A stretch of 64,000 nt of DNA from Utricularia gibba (lineage: Eukaryota > Streptophyta > Magnoliopsida > Lamiales > Lentibulariaceae). Of this stretch, positions 1 to 10,952 are shown in pieces (within the stretch, counting starts at the first letter, position 1; every line of letters starts with the position of its first letter). The position numbers were made by a program, and so were the translations under genes. A model generated the notes under the pieces. That model did not search any database. It worked only from the letters and a program-made list of their open reading frames with translations, and had not been told where the DNA came from. Location: assembly GCA_002189035.1 (NCBI GenBank), contig CM007989.1, positions 1,550,001 to 1,614,000 on the forward strand, written 5' to 3'.

Positions 1-1118
1 AAGGAGAAGATGGACTCCAAAGATGGCTCTGGGTGGTGGAAGTTTTGCACTATCTCCATGACTTGAGTGGCTCCATGACTACTGAAGCTCTGTTCCACGT
101 TCCCTTCACCGACGAAATGCGACTGAATTTGAAGTATCTCAGAGACATCACCATCCTCGCTAGCAACGAATCGAAGCCATTCAGCTTTCCAGGATCGCAG
201 TTCTTGCCATCTAAAACAAAGACGAAGGCGAAGCAGATGGAGAAGCATGTCAGAGAATCGTTCATGAAGATCATCAATCAACGGATTAAAGATAGGAAAG
301 CGAACAGCAACACGGAAGAAGTAGAAGAAGACTTGCTTGATCTTTTCCTTGATGAATTGTATCATGAACCCGGGAAGAAGCTGAGCGCCAGAGAAGAGAA
401 GAGGATCCTGGAGGAAGCCATGGCTCAGTGCAAAGTTTTTAGTTTTGCGGGTTTGGACACCACATCGACACTGGTGGTATGGACGATGATCAGTCTCGCT
501 ATTCATCAGGACTGGCAGGCTCGTGCTAGAGAAGAGGTCATCAGTGTCGTCGGAGATCAGAAGAATTTAACCAGCGATATTCTCGGACGGCTAAAAATCG
601 TAACTTTAACCAACTTTTCTCCTCTGTGTATGCTGGCCCAATGCTTTGGAAGGTGGCTTACTTGTCTGAGTCTGTTTGGCAGGTGACAATGGTTTTGAAT
701 GAAGTGCTCCGCCTTTATCCGGCGACGATGGAGCTTTCGCGGGTGGCGGAGGAGGATTTCCAGCTGGGGAGCCTCCTAATTCCAAAGGGCGTCTTGGTAC
801 AGATTCCGATCGCCCTTCTCCACCGGCGAACTGACATCTGGGGCAGCGACGCAAATGAGTTCCGGCCGGAGAGGTTCGCGGACGGCGTGATGAAAGCGAC
901 CAACGGATATGGGGCGGCGGCTTTCATGCCGTTCAGCTTTGGCCCCAGGGTCTGCATCGGCCAGAACTTCGCACTTCTGGAAGCGAAAGTGTTCGTAGCG
1001 CAGCTGCTGCGGACCTTCACCTTCGAGCTCGGCCCGGCTACAAGCACGCGCCTTGCGCCGACTTCATGGTCCACCCCAGCACGGTGCGCCGCTGCTGCTC
1101 CGAAGGATCTCGACTTGA
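1..1118 (+). CDS. Cytochrome P450, CYP72 clan, 3' part (5' end outside window)
   Basis: C-terminal two thirds of a microsomal haem monooxygenase; the substrate cannot be told. Visible in order: the FPGSQFLPSK segment, the I-helix oxygen-binding motif AGLDTTST (around 450), the K-helix ExxR in EVLRLYP, the FRPERF meander, and the haem loop FSFGPRVCIG with the thiolate Cys near 954. One intron, about 600-682 (GT-AG), joins LKI to VTMVLNEV. As it stands the frame is broken. Near 37 the reading moves from one frame (DSKDGSGW) to another (VEVLHYL). Near 1036 and 1074 two more single-base losses separate FELGP, YKHAPCADFMVHP and QHGAPLLLRRIST. With all three, the expected stop is the TGA at 1116-1118; the uncorrected frame runs to 1147. 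Family membership is certain. Whether the gene is functional depends on whether the shifts are real. Confidence 0.85.
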
Positions 1119-2019
1119 TCCCATCTTGCTTCTCAATTCAAATCTAGTGGTCGTAAAGCTTCTGTTTTCTGCTCTCATCTTTGTTTAGTTTAAAATTTAA
1201 TTTTTAAAAAAAAAAATTAGTAGAATTGCCAAAAATTTCAACTTTAATTTGTATACTTTCATTAATGAAAATACACAAAATATTATGCTATTAGTATTGA
1301 ATATACTAATAGAAGATGTCATCACTAATATGCTTTTAAAAGAGGGGAACCTCACGTGCGCTATCACGCATTGGACACGTCATTCTCAACTAGAATATGA
1401 CACGTGTTTGAATATGGTGTGGTTGAATGATCAAGAAACGCGGTGCGACATCGAACAGCAGGAGTGCAAAATCGAAACCAAGGCATGAAATGCTTGTAGG
1501 AGGAAGGGGACTTGGGATAGATACGATGATCTCTCGGTTGTTAACTCCTCTTACAAGAGGAAAAGAGAAAGAAAAGGGTGCAGATGTGGACAAGAAACGC
1601 CTGTGAGCAGCAGCATCACAAGAATACAAACTGTTGTGATGGCGATGGACTTTTAGGTAATTTTCATAGGCGCGTGCGTGGCTCGGAGTGTATGGCTTCC
1701 CTAGAAGGCGGGATTATATTTAGGGCCTTCTATTTGCTGCTCCTGCTGCTGTTCATTCCCTTTTTTCTGGGTTCGGTTGTTTTTGCTTGTGAGGCGCAGG
1801 TATGGAGACTGATTTACTGTTGGATTTCTCTGTAATGTTTAATGTTTGGGACGAGGAAATGAAATGGGTTGAAGCCATCCCATGTACAGGAGGAATATGG
1901 GATTCCGTTGTTGTTTTTTCCTCTGTTTTAGACTTTTCTTTGCGCAATTCTAGAATCTTCATCTTCCCGTGAAGCCAGAGTCTCCTTCTTTCATGGGTAT
2001 GTATTAATATATTCTAGAT
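1119..2019. other. Intergenic; promoter-like sequence for the following gene
   Basis: No convincing ORF. Two CACGTG G-box/ABRE cores lie at 1353-1358 and 1401-1406, with an ACGT core between them. From about 1804 the sequence is the left arm of the tandem duplication described below and reappears near 7286. Confidence 0.5.
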
Positions 2020-3760
2020 ATGCTGGCGGCTAGGTTGTGCTGCTCGGTTGCTGTAGGGTTTTCGAAAGTGAATAGATCTTCCTCAACGTGCACCGCGAAG
2101 ATGGAGAAGAATCTGAATCTTGGCCCAACAAAACTGGAGTACTACAATGATATGTTCAAGCTCAAATCTTCGGCTTCTCTCCTCTCTTCGTTCCTGGTCA
2201 GTTTCGATCTACTTTTTTCTCATCATAAATGGATGCTGGGTGCGTCTTAACACGGCAATATTGGGGGATTTTTTTTGGGGTGAAGAACGACGGTGGGAGG
2301 CAGACTATGGTGTTGGATTCCACAATCTTCCATCCTCAAGGCGGAGGCCAACCATCGGACATGGGTACCATCAAATCTCCTGATTCGGTCACCAACTTCG
2401 TTGTTGAGGATGTTCGTCTCAAGGACAAAATTGTATGTGTATCTTGAATCTGGACGTGCTAATTTTTTTTTTTTTTATCAGTCAGTGTGTCCCCCTTTTT
2501 TTTATCTTTGATTCTTTGTCAACATAGGTGTATCACTATGGTCATTTTGAGGGTTCGGAGACAGTTGAGAAAGGAGCCGAAGTTCTTTTATCGGTGGATC
2601 CAGATAGAAGAAGACTGAATTCCCGGTATGTCAATATACAGAGGTCTATGTTGCACCTTGAAATGATATCCAAAGTTAGTTACTTTCCGCTCTTTCCTTG
2701 TACATTCCCCCAACTTCCAGTTTACATTCTGCTGGGCATTTGCTTGATGTCTGTGTGAGAAACGTGGGATGGGATCACTTGGAACCAACGAAAGGCTACC
2801 ACTTTCCGGATGGGTATGGCCTTCTTATCCTTCATGGTAGTGTATCATATGTTCCCCTCTATCGTTTGTGTGCAGTATCGATGTTCATTCATTGCTCCTC
2901 TTAGCGGGTTATTTGGTTCAATTTTCAATATTCTCAACAGTGGAAAGTAGATCTCCTATCTTTAAACTTGAAGGGAGTTTGTGCCTCCATTCTAGGAACT
3001 TTTGTCCCAATTCATTGATTTCGAACAGGCAGAGCTTTTCGGTTTTCATGTGACTCTATGTGACATTTCACAAATTCCAGGCCCTATGTAGAGTACAAAG
3101 GTACAGTCCCACAGAACGAACTGCAGGCCAAGCAAAAGGAATTGGAGTTGGAAGCCAATAGGTTGATCTCTGAAGGAGGAGATGTATGCTCTCTTCACCC
3201 TCTACAAATGCTAGTCTGCACTATGGTAACTGTTCCTTTCGTCTTCCAGGTATCTGTATCCATTCTACCATATGACATAGCTTCCCAGCGCTGTGGTGGA
3301 TGCCTTCCAGAATACATTCCAAGGTCGGACATGGCTCCCATATGATCCTCTGTCTACTTCTAATTTTCAGAGAGTTTATATCTACGCTTACATTCGAAAT
3401 TTCAGAATTAGAACCAACACAACAAACACTTCCTAATTCTTTAAACATTCATTTGGGTTCATGTATATTGTCACTACAGCTACATTTTGCCATTCATGTT
3501 CTTTGTTTCAGGATAGCGAACCCCGCATCGTCCAACTCGGCGACAGCCCGGGATGCCCTTGTGGTGGTACACACGTCAGCAACGTCTCTGAGATTTCAAG
3601 CTTCAAGGTATGATCACATCATCCATGGTGTTACACATCACTTGCCTCCTCCAGACGCATGAAACCAGAGCTGATCTCTGCTTTTTTTTTTTTTCTCCCT
3701 CAGGTTTCTCAGATTCGAACCAAGAAGGGACTCACCAAAATCTTCTACAACATTCAGTAA
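2020..3760 (+). CDS. Alanyl-tRNA editing protein, AlaX type (trans-editing hydrolase)
   Basis: Stand-alone relative of the alanyl-tRNA synthetase editing domain, expected to hydrolyse mis-charged Ser/Gly-tRNA(Ala). Eight exons: 2101(or 2020)-2196, 2286-2432, 2528-2625, 2721-2813, 3081-3183, 3250-3323, about 3512/3517-3607 and 3704-3760. Motifs: FHPQGGGQPSD, the zinc-ligand HSAGH (exon 4), and the second zinc motif GCPCGGTHV (exon 7). Two in-frame starts: ATG 2020 adds 27 residues (MLAARLCCSV...) that could be a targeting peptide; ATG 2101 (MEKNLNLGPTK) gives the core enzyme. The exon 6/7 join is awkward. Using the strong acceptor at 3511 puts exon 7 one base out of frame, so either one A is missing near 3322 or a weaker acceptor ending at 3516 is used. 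Otherwise intact, and the source copy of the truncated paralogue at 7.5-8.1 kb. Confidence 0.88.
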
Positions 3761-5091
3761 CCTTCTCCAACTCTATTTCTGGTCTTTGAGAATGCAGACT
3801 TTGAACTCGTGCATGTATTGATGGCCACGGAATATTCGTAATCCCGTGACGCCCCCTGCTGTGTTATGTTTTGAATTTCCGTTACCACATCGGAGCTGTG
3901 CACCCCACAACTTATAATCATTGAATCTAATCCAAATGAATTTCGGATTTTAATATTGTGCAGTACTATTCATCTTGATTTTAAAGTCGTGAGACACGAT
4001 TAAGATAGCATTTTATGGAACTTTTTATTAAAAATATAAAATGTTTTTGAAATATTTGTGATTAAGTATAAAAAGTTATTTGATATTAGATTATTAATAT
4101 GTTTAAGTATAATGTAATTGAATATATATATATATATTAATTATATATGATATTTAATATTCAAGAATATAAATTTGAGTATATAAGTTATATAGATATA
4201 TAATTAATTTTTAATTTGAGTATATGAATGATATATTTATATAAAATTAACATATGCATATTAATTAATCAAACCATAATTTATATGTAAAATTGAATAT
4301 GAATATTTTATATTACATCATTACTATCAAACAGAATTTAAATTGTTTTAAACACACGCAAGGAATGGCATTTATGAGTAGCAGCATCCCATATTTGACT
4401 TTTAAAACTGAATTTCCGGATACAGAAAATATCCTTATTTTGAGTTTAGCCGACTCTTCAAGTTCAAGTTCCCTTTCCCTACTGGTGTTGTGGGCCCACG
4501 CCATAAAACTGCGGCGAGTCATCCTTTGTTGACCGTTGACGGCTCGGCTCGGCTGGCACGCTCGCGTTGACTGACGAGCCCCGACTCCGAGTCCGGGCTA
4601 GCAAGGCATGGTGCGTTGACGTGGGTGGTGGGCTCATCTTCCACCCACGTCAAGAGAGGTGACAGTTGCCACCTCGCGCTTCGAGGAAATTAAGGTGAGC
4701 ATGATCTGCAACACACTAGGTTTTATTTGTCCCCAAATTGAGATTGGGTCGAATTTGATTGTCATTTTGATTCGCCACCGCTTCTTTATTTGGGATGCCA
4801 AAAGTGTCTCTTCATGCTCGGGAGGACTTTCTCGAATTCTCCCGATATTTCTTTGACTAGATGGCCCATTAGGGTGGGTGCATTCAATGTGAACCGTCGA
4901 CTACGGAATTTTTGACAATTCGTATGCTACTCCAATGGCAAGTCGACACGTTGCTACCAGACCAACCCAGCATATGAACACCCACATAGACGAGAAGGTG
5001 TTCAGTCTTCTTGTTCGTCTTATATATATTTACTCACTCGCTGCTACTTCCAGATTCATACACAAGTAGAAAAAAACTTCAGGCATCGGAG
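3761..5091. promoter_or_regulatory. AT-rich spacer and SWEET promoter A with W-box cluster
   Basis: 3761-4330 is AT-rich and featureless. From about 4529 there are four TTGAC W-box cores (4529, 4536, 4567, 4616), bound by WRKY factors in other plants, followed by CCACC/CACGTCA-like boxes near 4640-4675. A TATA element (CTTATATATATT) lies near 5018-5029, about 70 bp before the SWEET ATG. The same arrangement recurs upstream of the second SWEET gene. Confidence 0.55.
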
Positions 5092-6242
5092 ATGGAGAGA
5101 TCCACCGCGCATTTCGCATTCGGAGTTCTGGGTCAGTGTTTTTACTACCTTCTCTGTTTTTGTTTTCTTGTTCTGTACTTTCCCTCTCATCCTTTTCCTT
5201 TCAATGTGGCAGGGAACATTTTTGGGATGCTCTTATTCCTGGCGCCGATGTAAGTTTTATGGATACCGGTTCGACCGCCGGAGCTTGTAATTGATCTGTG
5301 TGTGTAATTGATGCAGGATTACGTTCAGGAGGATTGTGAAGAACCGATCCACTGAGAACTTCTCTGGGATTCCATATACCATGACCCTACTCACATGCTT
5401 GCTCTCCACATGGTACGTTTTTACAAGAAAATTCCCAATGTGAGCCTCAGGGAGTGCGAAAGATTGCGAGTCAGCCTGGATAAGTCCAGTCTCAAATGTT
5501 TTTTGTGTTCCGACGGGTGATAGGTATGGACTGCCGTTCGTGTCGCCAAACAACATTCTCGTGTCGACGATCAACGGGTGCGGGATGGTTCTGGAATCCA
5601 TCTACGTGATCCTGTTCCTGGTATTCGCCCCTAAGAAGGAGAAGGCGAAGATTCTTGCGTTGCTGGCTCTGGTTCTGGCGATGTTCGCAGCCATCGCGAT
5701 GGTGTCCATCCTGGCTCTTCGTGACAACGCGAGAAGGCAGTTCTGTGGCGTTGTGAACACACTGTTCTCCACGTTGATGTACGCCTCGCCATTGACGATC
5801 ATTGTGAGTCCAAAAACCACTTCTCCCTCACCATAAACACAAATCATTCTGACAAAATGTTTTCATGCAGACGTTGGTTATCAAAACGAAGAGCGTCGAG
5901 TTCATGCCTTTCTTCCTCTCCTTCTTCATGTTCTTGTGCACCACCTCGTGGTTCATCTTCGGCCTCCTGGGGAACGACCCTTTTGTATACGTAAGCAAAA
6001 AAAGAACACTTGCCTCTCTCTGCGCTGGAACTTCCATTACAGAAGTGCTTTTCCTGTTGCAGATTCAAAGTGGGATTGGATGCGGACTAAGCATCGTCCA
6101 GCTGCTATTGTACGCCGTATACCACAAGAACAAAGGCGGTGACAAAAGCTGTAACCAAGAAGCTTCTGCAGAGAAGGGGGAGGGCACCTGGAGGCCCCTG
6201 GAGGAGAAGCCGACTGCGACGAAAACACCTCCGCAGGCTTAA
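5092..6242 (+). CDS. SWEET1: SWEET sugar transporter, clade I (SWEET1-like), copy A
   Basis: Seven-helix sugar uniporter with two MtN3/saliva triple-helix repeats, expected at the plasma membrane and carrying hexoses. Six exons: 5092-5131, 5213-5249, 5317-5412, 5524-5803, 5871-5990, 6063-6242; phases all close and give 250 aa. First repeat: [57 protein letters not shown]. Second repeat: [60 protein letters not shown]. The cytosolic tail (about 36 residues) is Lys/Glu rich. Substitution is by the clade I pattern (STINGx[12 protein letters not shown]); the exact substrate is not readable. All introns are GT-AG. The start has TATA support, and the second copy uses the same start. Confidence 0.95.
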
Positions 6243-7480
6243 TCGGAAGCAGCCACCACACATTAATTCTCAATTCCACACTACCCGACGAGATAAGTCT
6301 CTTGTTGTCTGGGTGCAAAAACCTGTGACGCTCGTTCTCCCATTCTTTTCTTCAAGAAACCATTGCTTTCTTAAATAATCGACGCTGAACCCAATAGTTT
6401 ACTACAAAAAAAAGTGCATACTATTTAAAATTATTATTAAATTATAAATTAAGATTATTAATTTAATAATATTAACAAAATAATATATAGATAATCATGA
6501 CACGGCTAATCAGGAATCCTACTATCAATGTCCATCAACCAAGATATTGATCATAATTATACATCCACTCCTTCAATAGCATCTCAATAAATTGATACAG
6601 ATAATAAATATATTAAAATGTTAATTTTTCTCAAAAATTACTTTTCTAAAAATTATAGAAGTATGACCAAAACTGATTAAATTCATATGCGTTTTTTTAT
6701 TAAATTCATTTATATTTTATGTAAATATGATTAAAATGGTTTCATTTTTTATATATGTGTTTATAGTATATTATTTATAATAATTAATAATAAAACGTTA
6801 TTTATACACTTTATATTTGTAATATTTAATTCATAAATTATATATGTATAATTTAAATAATTAATTTTATATGTATACAATATTTATTTATTAGTTCGAT
6901 TTTGCATTTGTAAAAATAATATCAATTTAAGTTTTCATGTTGTACTAAAAAAGATATATTATTTGGGAATAAATTAAACATGCGTACACTCCAAAGGACT
7001 CCGCGTTAATTATTTCCGAGTCTTCGCCAGCATTGACCGTACTAAATAAAAAATATTGGAAAAATAATCAGAATAAAAAACCATAAGATTTAGATGAATA
7101 TGAAATCCGAAGGATGTGATTGACTGAGAATAAGTAGTTGAGTCGGTGGCGTGCTGGGAATTTTCTACGACACGTGGGCTCATGATGGTGTAGCCCGCCT
7201 CCGACTCGCCACGTGCTAAATGGTCGCTCGAAATGGCACGAGGCCCAAATTGGGAAATAAATTTTTTTATTAGGCAATTTTTAGAGGAGACTTATTTACT
7301 GTTGGTTTTCTCTGTAATGTTAAAATGTTTGGGACAAGGAAATCAAAATGGGTTGATGGCTGAAGCCATCCACATACGGGAATATGGGATTCCGTTGTGT
7401 TTTTCTTCTGTTGTAGACTTTTCTTAGTGCAATTCTAGAGTCTCCTTCTTTCATGGGTAATGTATTAATATATTCCAGAT
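6243..7480. other. AT-rich spacer within and at the end of duplication copy A
   Basis: No coding potential. A block near 6505-6625 has a close match near 11490-11610 (copy B). A G-box-containing block near 7140-7215 (ACACGTGGGCT, CCACGTGCT) matches one near 12490-12560. The junction to copy B is near 7286; from there to 7480 is the duplicated AlaX leader. Confidence 0.5.
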
Positions 7481-8103
7481 ATGCAGGCGGCTAGGTTATG
7501 CTGCTCGGTTACTGTAGGGTTTTCTAAAGCGTATAGATCTTCCTCAACGTGCACCGCGAAGATGGAGAAGAATCTGAATCTTGGCCCAGCAAAACAGGAG
7601 TACTACAATGATACTTATCCCCTCTCTTCGTTCCTGGTCAGTTTCGATCTTAATTTTTCCTCATCTTAAATGTATTAGAACAAATAATAAAGCATTGGGA
7701 CTTATATTAAAATAATCAAATATATAATAAATCATAAATCATTAATGATTTTTTGTATCTAATATTTTTTAATATAATTCATGTTTCTTATGTAAATAGG
7801 ATTCACATATGATCAACTATTCATTAAATCTTTAATTTCAACTTGATATCAGAGTGTTTGCATCACAACATGACTTTGGTGACCAAAATATGTTTCGTAA
7901 TAGTCTAAGTTTCAACTAAAAAATAATAAGATGTATTGAATTTAGACGAAAAAAGTAGATAGATCTATGATCCAGGTGTACCGTGTTGAGTAACGCATGA
8001 ACGCAGAGCTGATCTCTGCTTTTTTTTTTTTTTTTTTCTCCCTCAGGTTTCTCAGATTCGAACCAAGAAGGGACTCACTAAAATCTTCTACAACATTCAG
8101 TAA
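7481..8103 (+). pseudogene. AlaX-type editing protein, truncated duplicate
   Basis: Keeps the leader and exon 1 (7481-7646: MQAARLCCSVTVGFSKAYRS..., then MEKNLNLGPAKQEYYND) and the final exon (8047-8103: VSQIRTKKGLTKIFYNIQ, TAA). Exons 2-7 are missing, including the HxxxH and Cys-x-Cys zinc sites, and the FKLKSSAS part of exon 1 is also deleted. A different 330-bp sequence sits where exons 2-7 should be. It cannot encode an editing enzyme. Confidence 0.9.
7677..8000 (+). mobile_element. Retroelement-like insertion or relic inside the AlaX pseudogene
   Basis: This stretch is absent from copy A and interrupts the pseudogene. It has an AT-rich leader of about 170 bp followed by TTGATATCAGAG (7842-7853), close to the primer-binding site used by retroelements primed with initiator Met-tRNA (TGGTATCAGAGC). 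A diverged relative lies at 15570-15725. There is no coding capacity. The boundaries are approximate. Confidence 0.4.
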
Positions 8104-9756
8104 CCTTCTCCACCTCCGTTTCTCTTCTTTGAGAACGCAAACTTTGAACTCGTGCATGTATGTTACCACATCGGAGCAGTGCACCCCACAACTTAATAGG
8201 TCTAACGCTGGCTGGTTCAGTCACCGATTTTAATACATTATTCAATGCTTTTTATCATTCTTGATTTTAGAGTTGAATGACATGATTAAGGCACAATTTG
8301 ATATAATTTTTTGAAAATTAATTTTTAGAAGTTTGTTCTTTTTTGAAAAATTAGATGTTGAGATTGTACAGTTCATAAAAAATAACAAATATTTCTACAT
8401 TTTTTTAAAGTAACATCAATTTATATTTAATAAAAAAATCGTTATACTATCCTTTAAATCTGAGAAATAAATGATTTTAAAAAAATGCGTGTGTATTTTA
8501 TTAAAAAATATTATTTAATATGTGATTTATGTAGAATTGTACAATTATATTTATATAAGGGTGTTTTATAATATAATATATAAAATTTATACCCAAATTT
8601 ACATATAAACTGTTATTTGATTAATTAACAATGTATGACAGTCTTATCTATACCACTTACATATTTATTTTTTAAATATATGGATTGTATACATAAATGA
8701 ATTGGAATCTAATTATATTTATACTATTTACATACTCAAATTTTTATTTATATATATATATAATTGAGTGTATATAAATAAATAAATATTTATTTATTTA
8801 TTTAAACATATTAATACTCTATTATCAAACGACATTTATGTAATATGATCATAATATTAATAATAGGTAATTGGAGAACAAAATTTCAAAATATAAAAAA
8901 AATTATACAATCTGATTAAATAAACCCATATAATTAATATGTTTGTGCTTCACTCACAAATCGAGAATCAAATGAAAAATTATTCGCATATATAATATAT
9001 AATACCAAAGATTATTATTTAACATGAAATGTTACCAAAGGAGCCCTTACTTGTCGGCTTAAATAGAATGTAGGCATGAAGTTGGTAATTATGTACAAAA
9101 GACTATTATTATTGTGCGGCTAATATCTAATTGCATTATTGAGAGTGGCGTCCCAAAATGACCAGATTCCTACGTAACCCTAACCTCCACGTTGCTGCAT
9201 CTTGAAACCTTAATTTTGTACCTAACCTTCGAAATTAACCTCCCCTACTTTAGTGGGCACGTTCACGGCTTGCCGCGGCTCGCACAACCACGTTGACTGA
9301 CGATTCCGGAGTCCTGGCTAGCGAGACGTGGCGCGTTGACTTGGGTGGTGGGCTCGTCTTCCACGTCATGAGAGGTGTCAGTTGCCACCTCGCTTTTCCA
9401 GGAAATTAGGGTGAGCATGATCTGCAACACACTGGGTTTTATTTGTCACAAAATTAGGGTTTGGTCGAATTTGATTTTCATTTTGATTCGCCACCGCTTC
9501 TTTATTTGGGATGCCAAAAGTGTCTCGTCATGCTCCTGAGTTTCTGAAGTTGTCCATATATTTCTTTGACTAGGTGGCCATTAGGGTGGGGCATTCATAC
9601 AATGCCAGTCGACACATTGCTACCACACCCACCCAGGGGTACGAACACCCGCTCACAGGAGAGAAGGCCTTCATTCTTCTTGTTCGTCTTATATATATTT
9701 ACTCACTCGCTGCTACTTCCAGATTCATACAGAAGCGGAAACTTCAGGCATCAGAG
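8104..9756. promoter_or_regulatory. AT-rich spacer and SWEET promoter B
   Basis: 8240-9050 is strongly AT-rich without genes. 9290-9420 retains the promoter block of copy A, with TTGACT W-boxes at 9293 and 9336, and CTTATATATATT (about 9688-9699) forms the TATA box. Compared with copy A, one of the four W-box positions and its neighbour are lost. Confidence 0.5.
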
Positions 9757-10952
9757 ATGGAGGGATCCACCCCACATTTCGCATTCGGAGTTCTGGGTCA
9801 GTGTTTTTACTACCTTCTCTGTGTTTGTTTTCTTGTTTTTACTTTCCCTCTCATCCTTTCCTTTCACTGTGGCAGGGAACATTTTTGGGATGCTCTTGTT
9901 CCTGGCGCCGACGTAAGTTTTATGGATACGGGTTCGAGCGCCGGAGCTTGTAATTGATCTGTGTTTGTAATTGATGTAGGATTACGTTCAGGAGGATTGT
10001 GAAGAACCGATCCACTGAGAGCTTCTCTGGGATTCCATATACCATGACAATACTCGCATGCTTGCTCTCCACATGGTATGTTTTTTAGAAGAAAATTTCC
10101 AATGTGAGCCCCAGGGAGTGCGAAAGATTGAGTTTCAGAAGAGCTAGCCTGAACAAGTCAAGTCTCAAATGTTTTCTGTTCCGACGGGTGATAGGTATGG
10201 ACTGCCCTTCGTGTCGTCGAACAACATACTCGTGTCGACGATCAACGGGTGCGGGATGGTTCTGGAATCCATCTACGTGATCCTGTTCCTGGTATTCGCC
10301 CCCAGGAAGGAGAAGGCGAGGATTCTTGCGTTGCTGGCTCTGGTGCTGGCGGTGTTCGCAGCCATCGCGTTGGTGTCCATCCTGGCTCTTCATGACAACG
10401 CGAGGAGGCACTTCTGCGGCGTTGTGAACACACTATTCAACACGTTGATGTATGCCTCACCATTGACGATCATTGCGAGTTCAAAAAACACTTCTCCCTC
10501 ACCATAAACACAAATCATTCTTCCCTTGTGAACCAGCGTTAACTCTTACAAACTGTTTTCATGCAGACGTTGGTTATCAAAACGAAGAGCGTCGAGTTCA
10601 TGCCTTTCTTCCTCTCCTTCTTCATGTTCTCATGCACCACCTCGTGGTTCATCTTTGGCCTCCTGGGGAACGACCCTTTTGTATACGTAAGCCAATAAGA
10701 ATAAAAAAATAAAAAGAACACTTGCCTCTCTCTGCTTGAACTTCCATTACACAAATGCTTTTCCTGTTGCAGATTCAAAGCGGGATTGGGTGCGGACTAA
10801 GTGTCGTCCAGCTTCTATTGTACGCCATATACCACAAGAACAAAGGCGGTGACAAAAGCTGTAACCAAGAAGCTTCTGCAGAGAAGGGGGAGGGCACCTG
10901 GAGGCCCCTGGAGGAGAATCCGACTGCGACGAAAACACCTCCGCAGGCTTAA
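9757..10952 (+). CDS. SWEET1: SWEET sugar transporter, clade I (SWEET1-like), copy B
   Basis: Tandem paralogue of the gene at 5.1 kb with the same six-exon structure: 9757-9796, 9876-9912, 9980-10075, 10195-10474, 10567-10686, 10773-10952; 250 aa. Changes are scattered and mostly mild (FLAPM to FLAPT, STENF to STESF, FVSPNN to FVSSNN, LRDNARRQF to [14 protein letters not shown] to FSCTT), and the frame is fully open, which suggests it is still under constraint. Oddity: the donor after exon 4 reads ATT|GCGAGT where copy A has ATT|GTGAGT. This intron would have to be spliced as a GC-AG intron; failure would read into the intron after [11 protein letters not shown] and truncate the second repeat. 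Confidence 0.92.

Larger units (their letters stand above)
1804..7285 (+). repeat. Tandem segmental duplication, copy A (AlaX gene + SWEET1-like gene)
   Basis: Copy A begins near the GGAGACT at 1805 and runs through the AlaX gene, the SWEET gene and about 1 kb of downstream DNA. The same order of landmarks follows directly in copy B: leader and exon 1 of AlaX, last AlaX exon, W-box-rich promoter, all six SWEET exons, a block ending near 6620 that contains ACAGATAATAAATATATTAA, and the TTAATTATTTCCGAG block. The head-to-tail junction is near 7254-7291. Confidence 0.85.
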
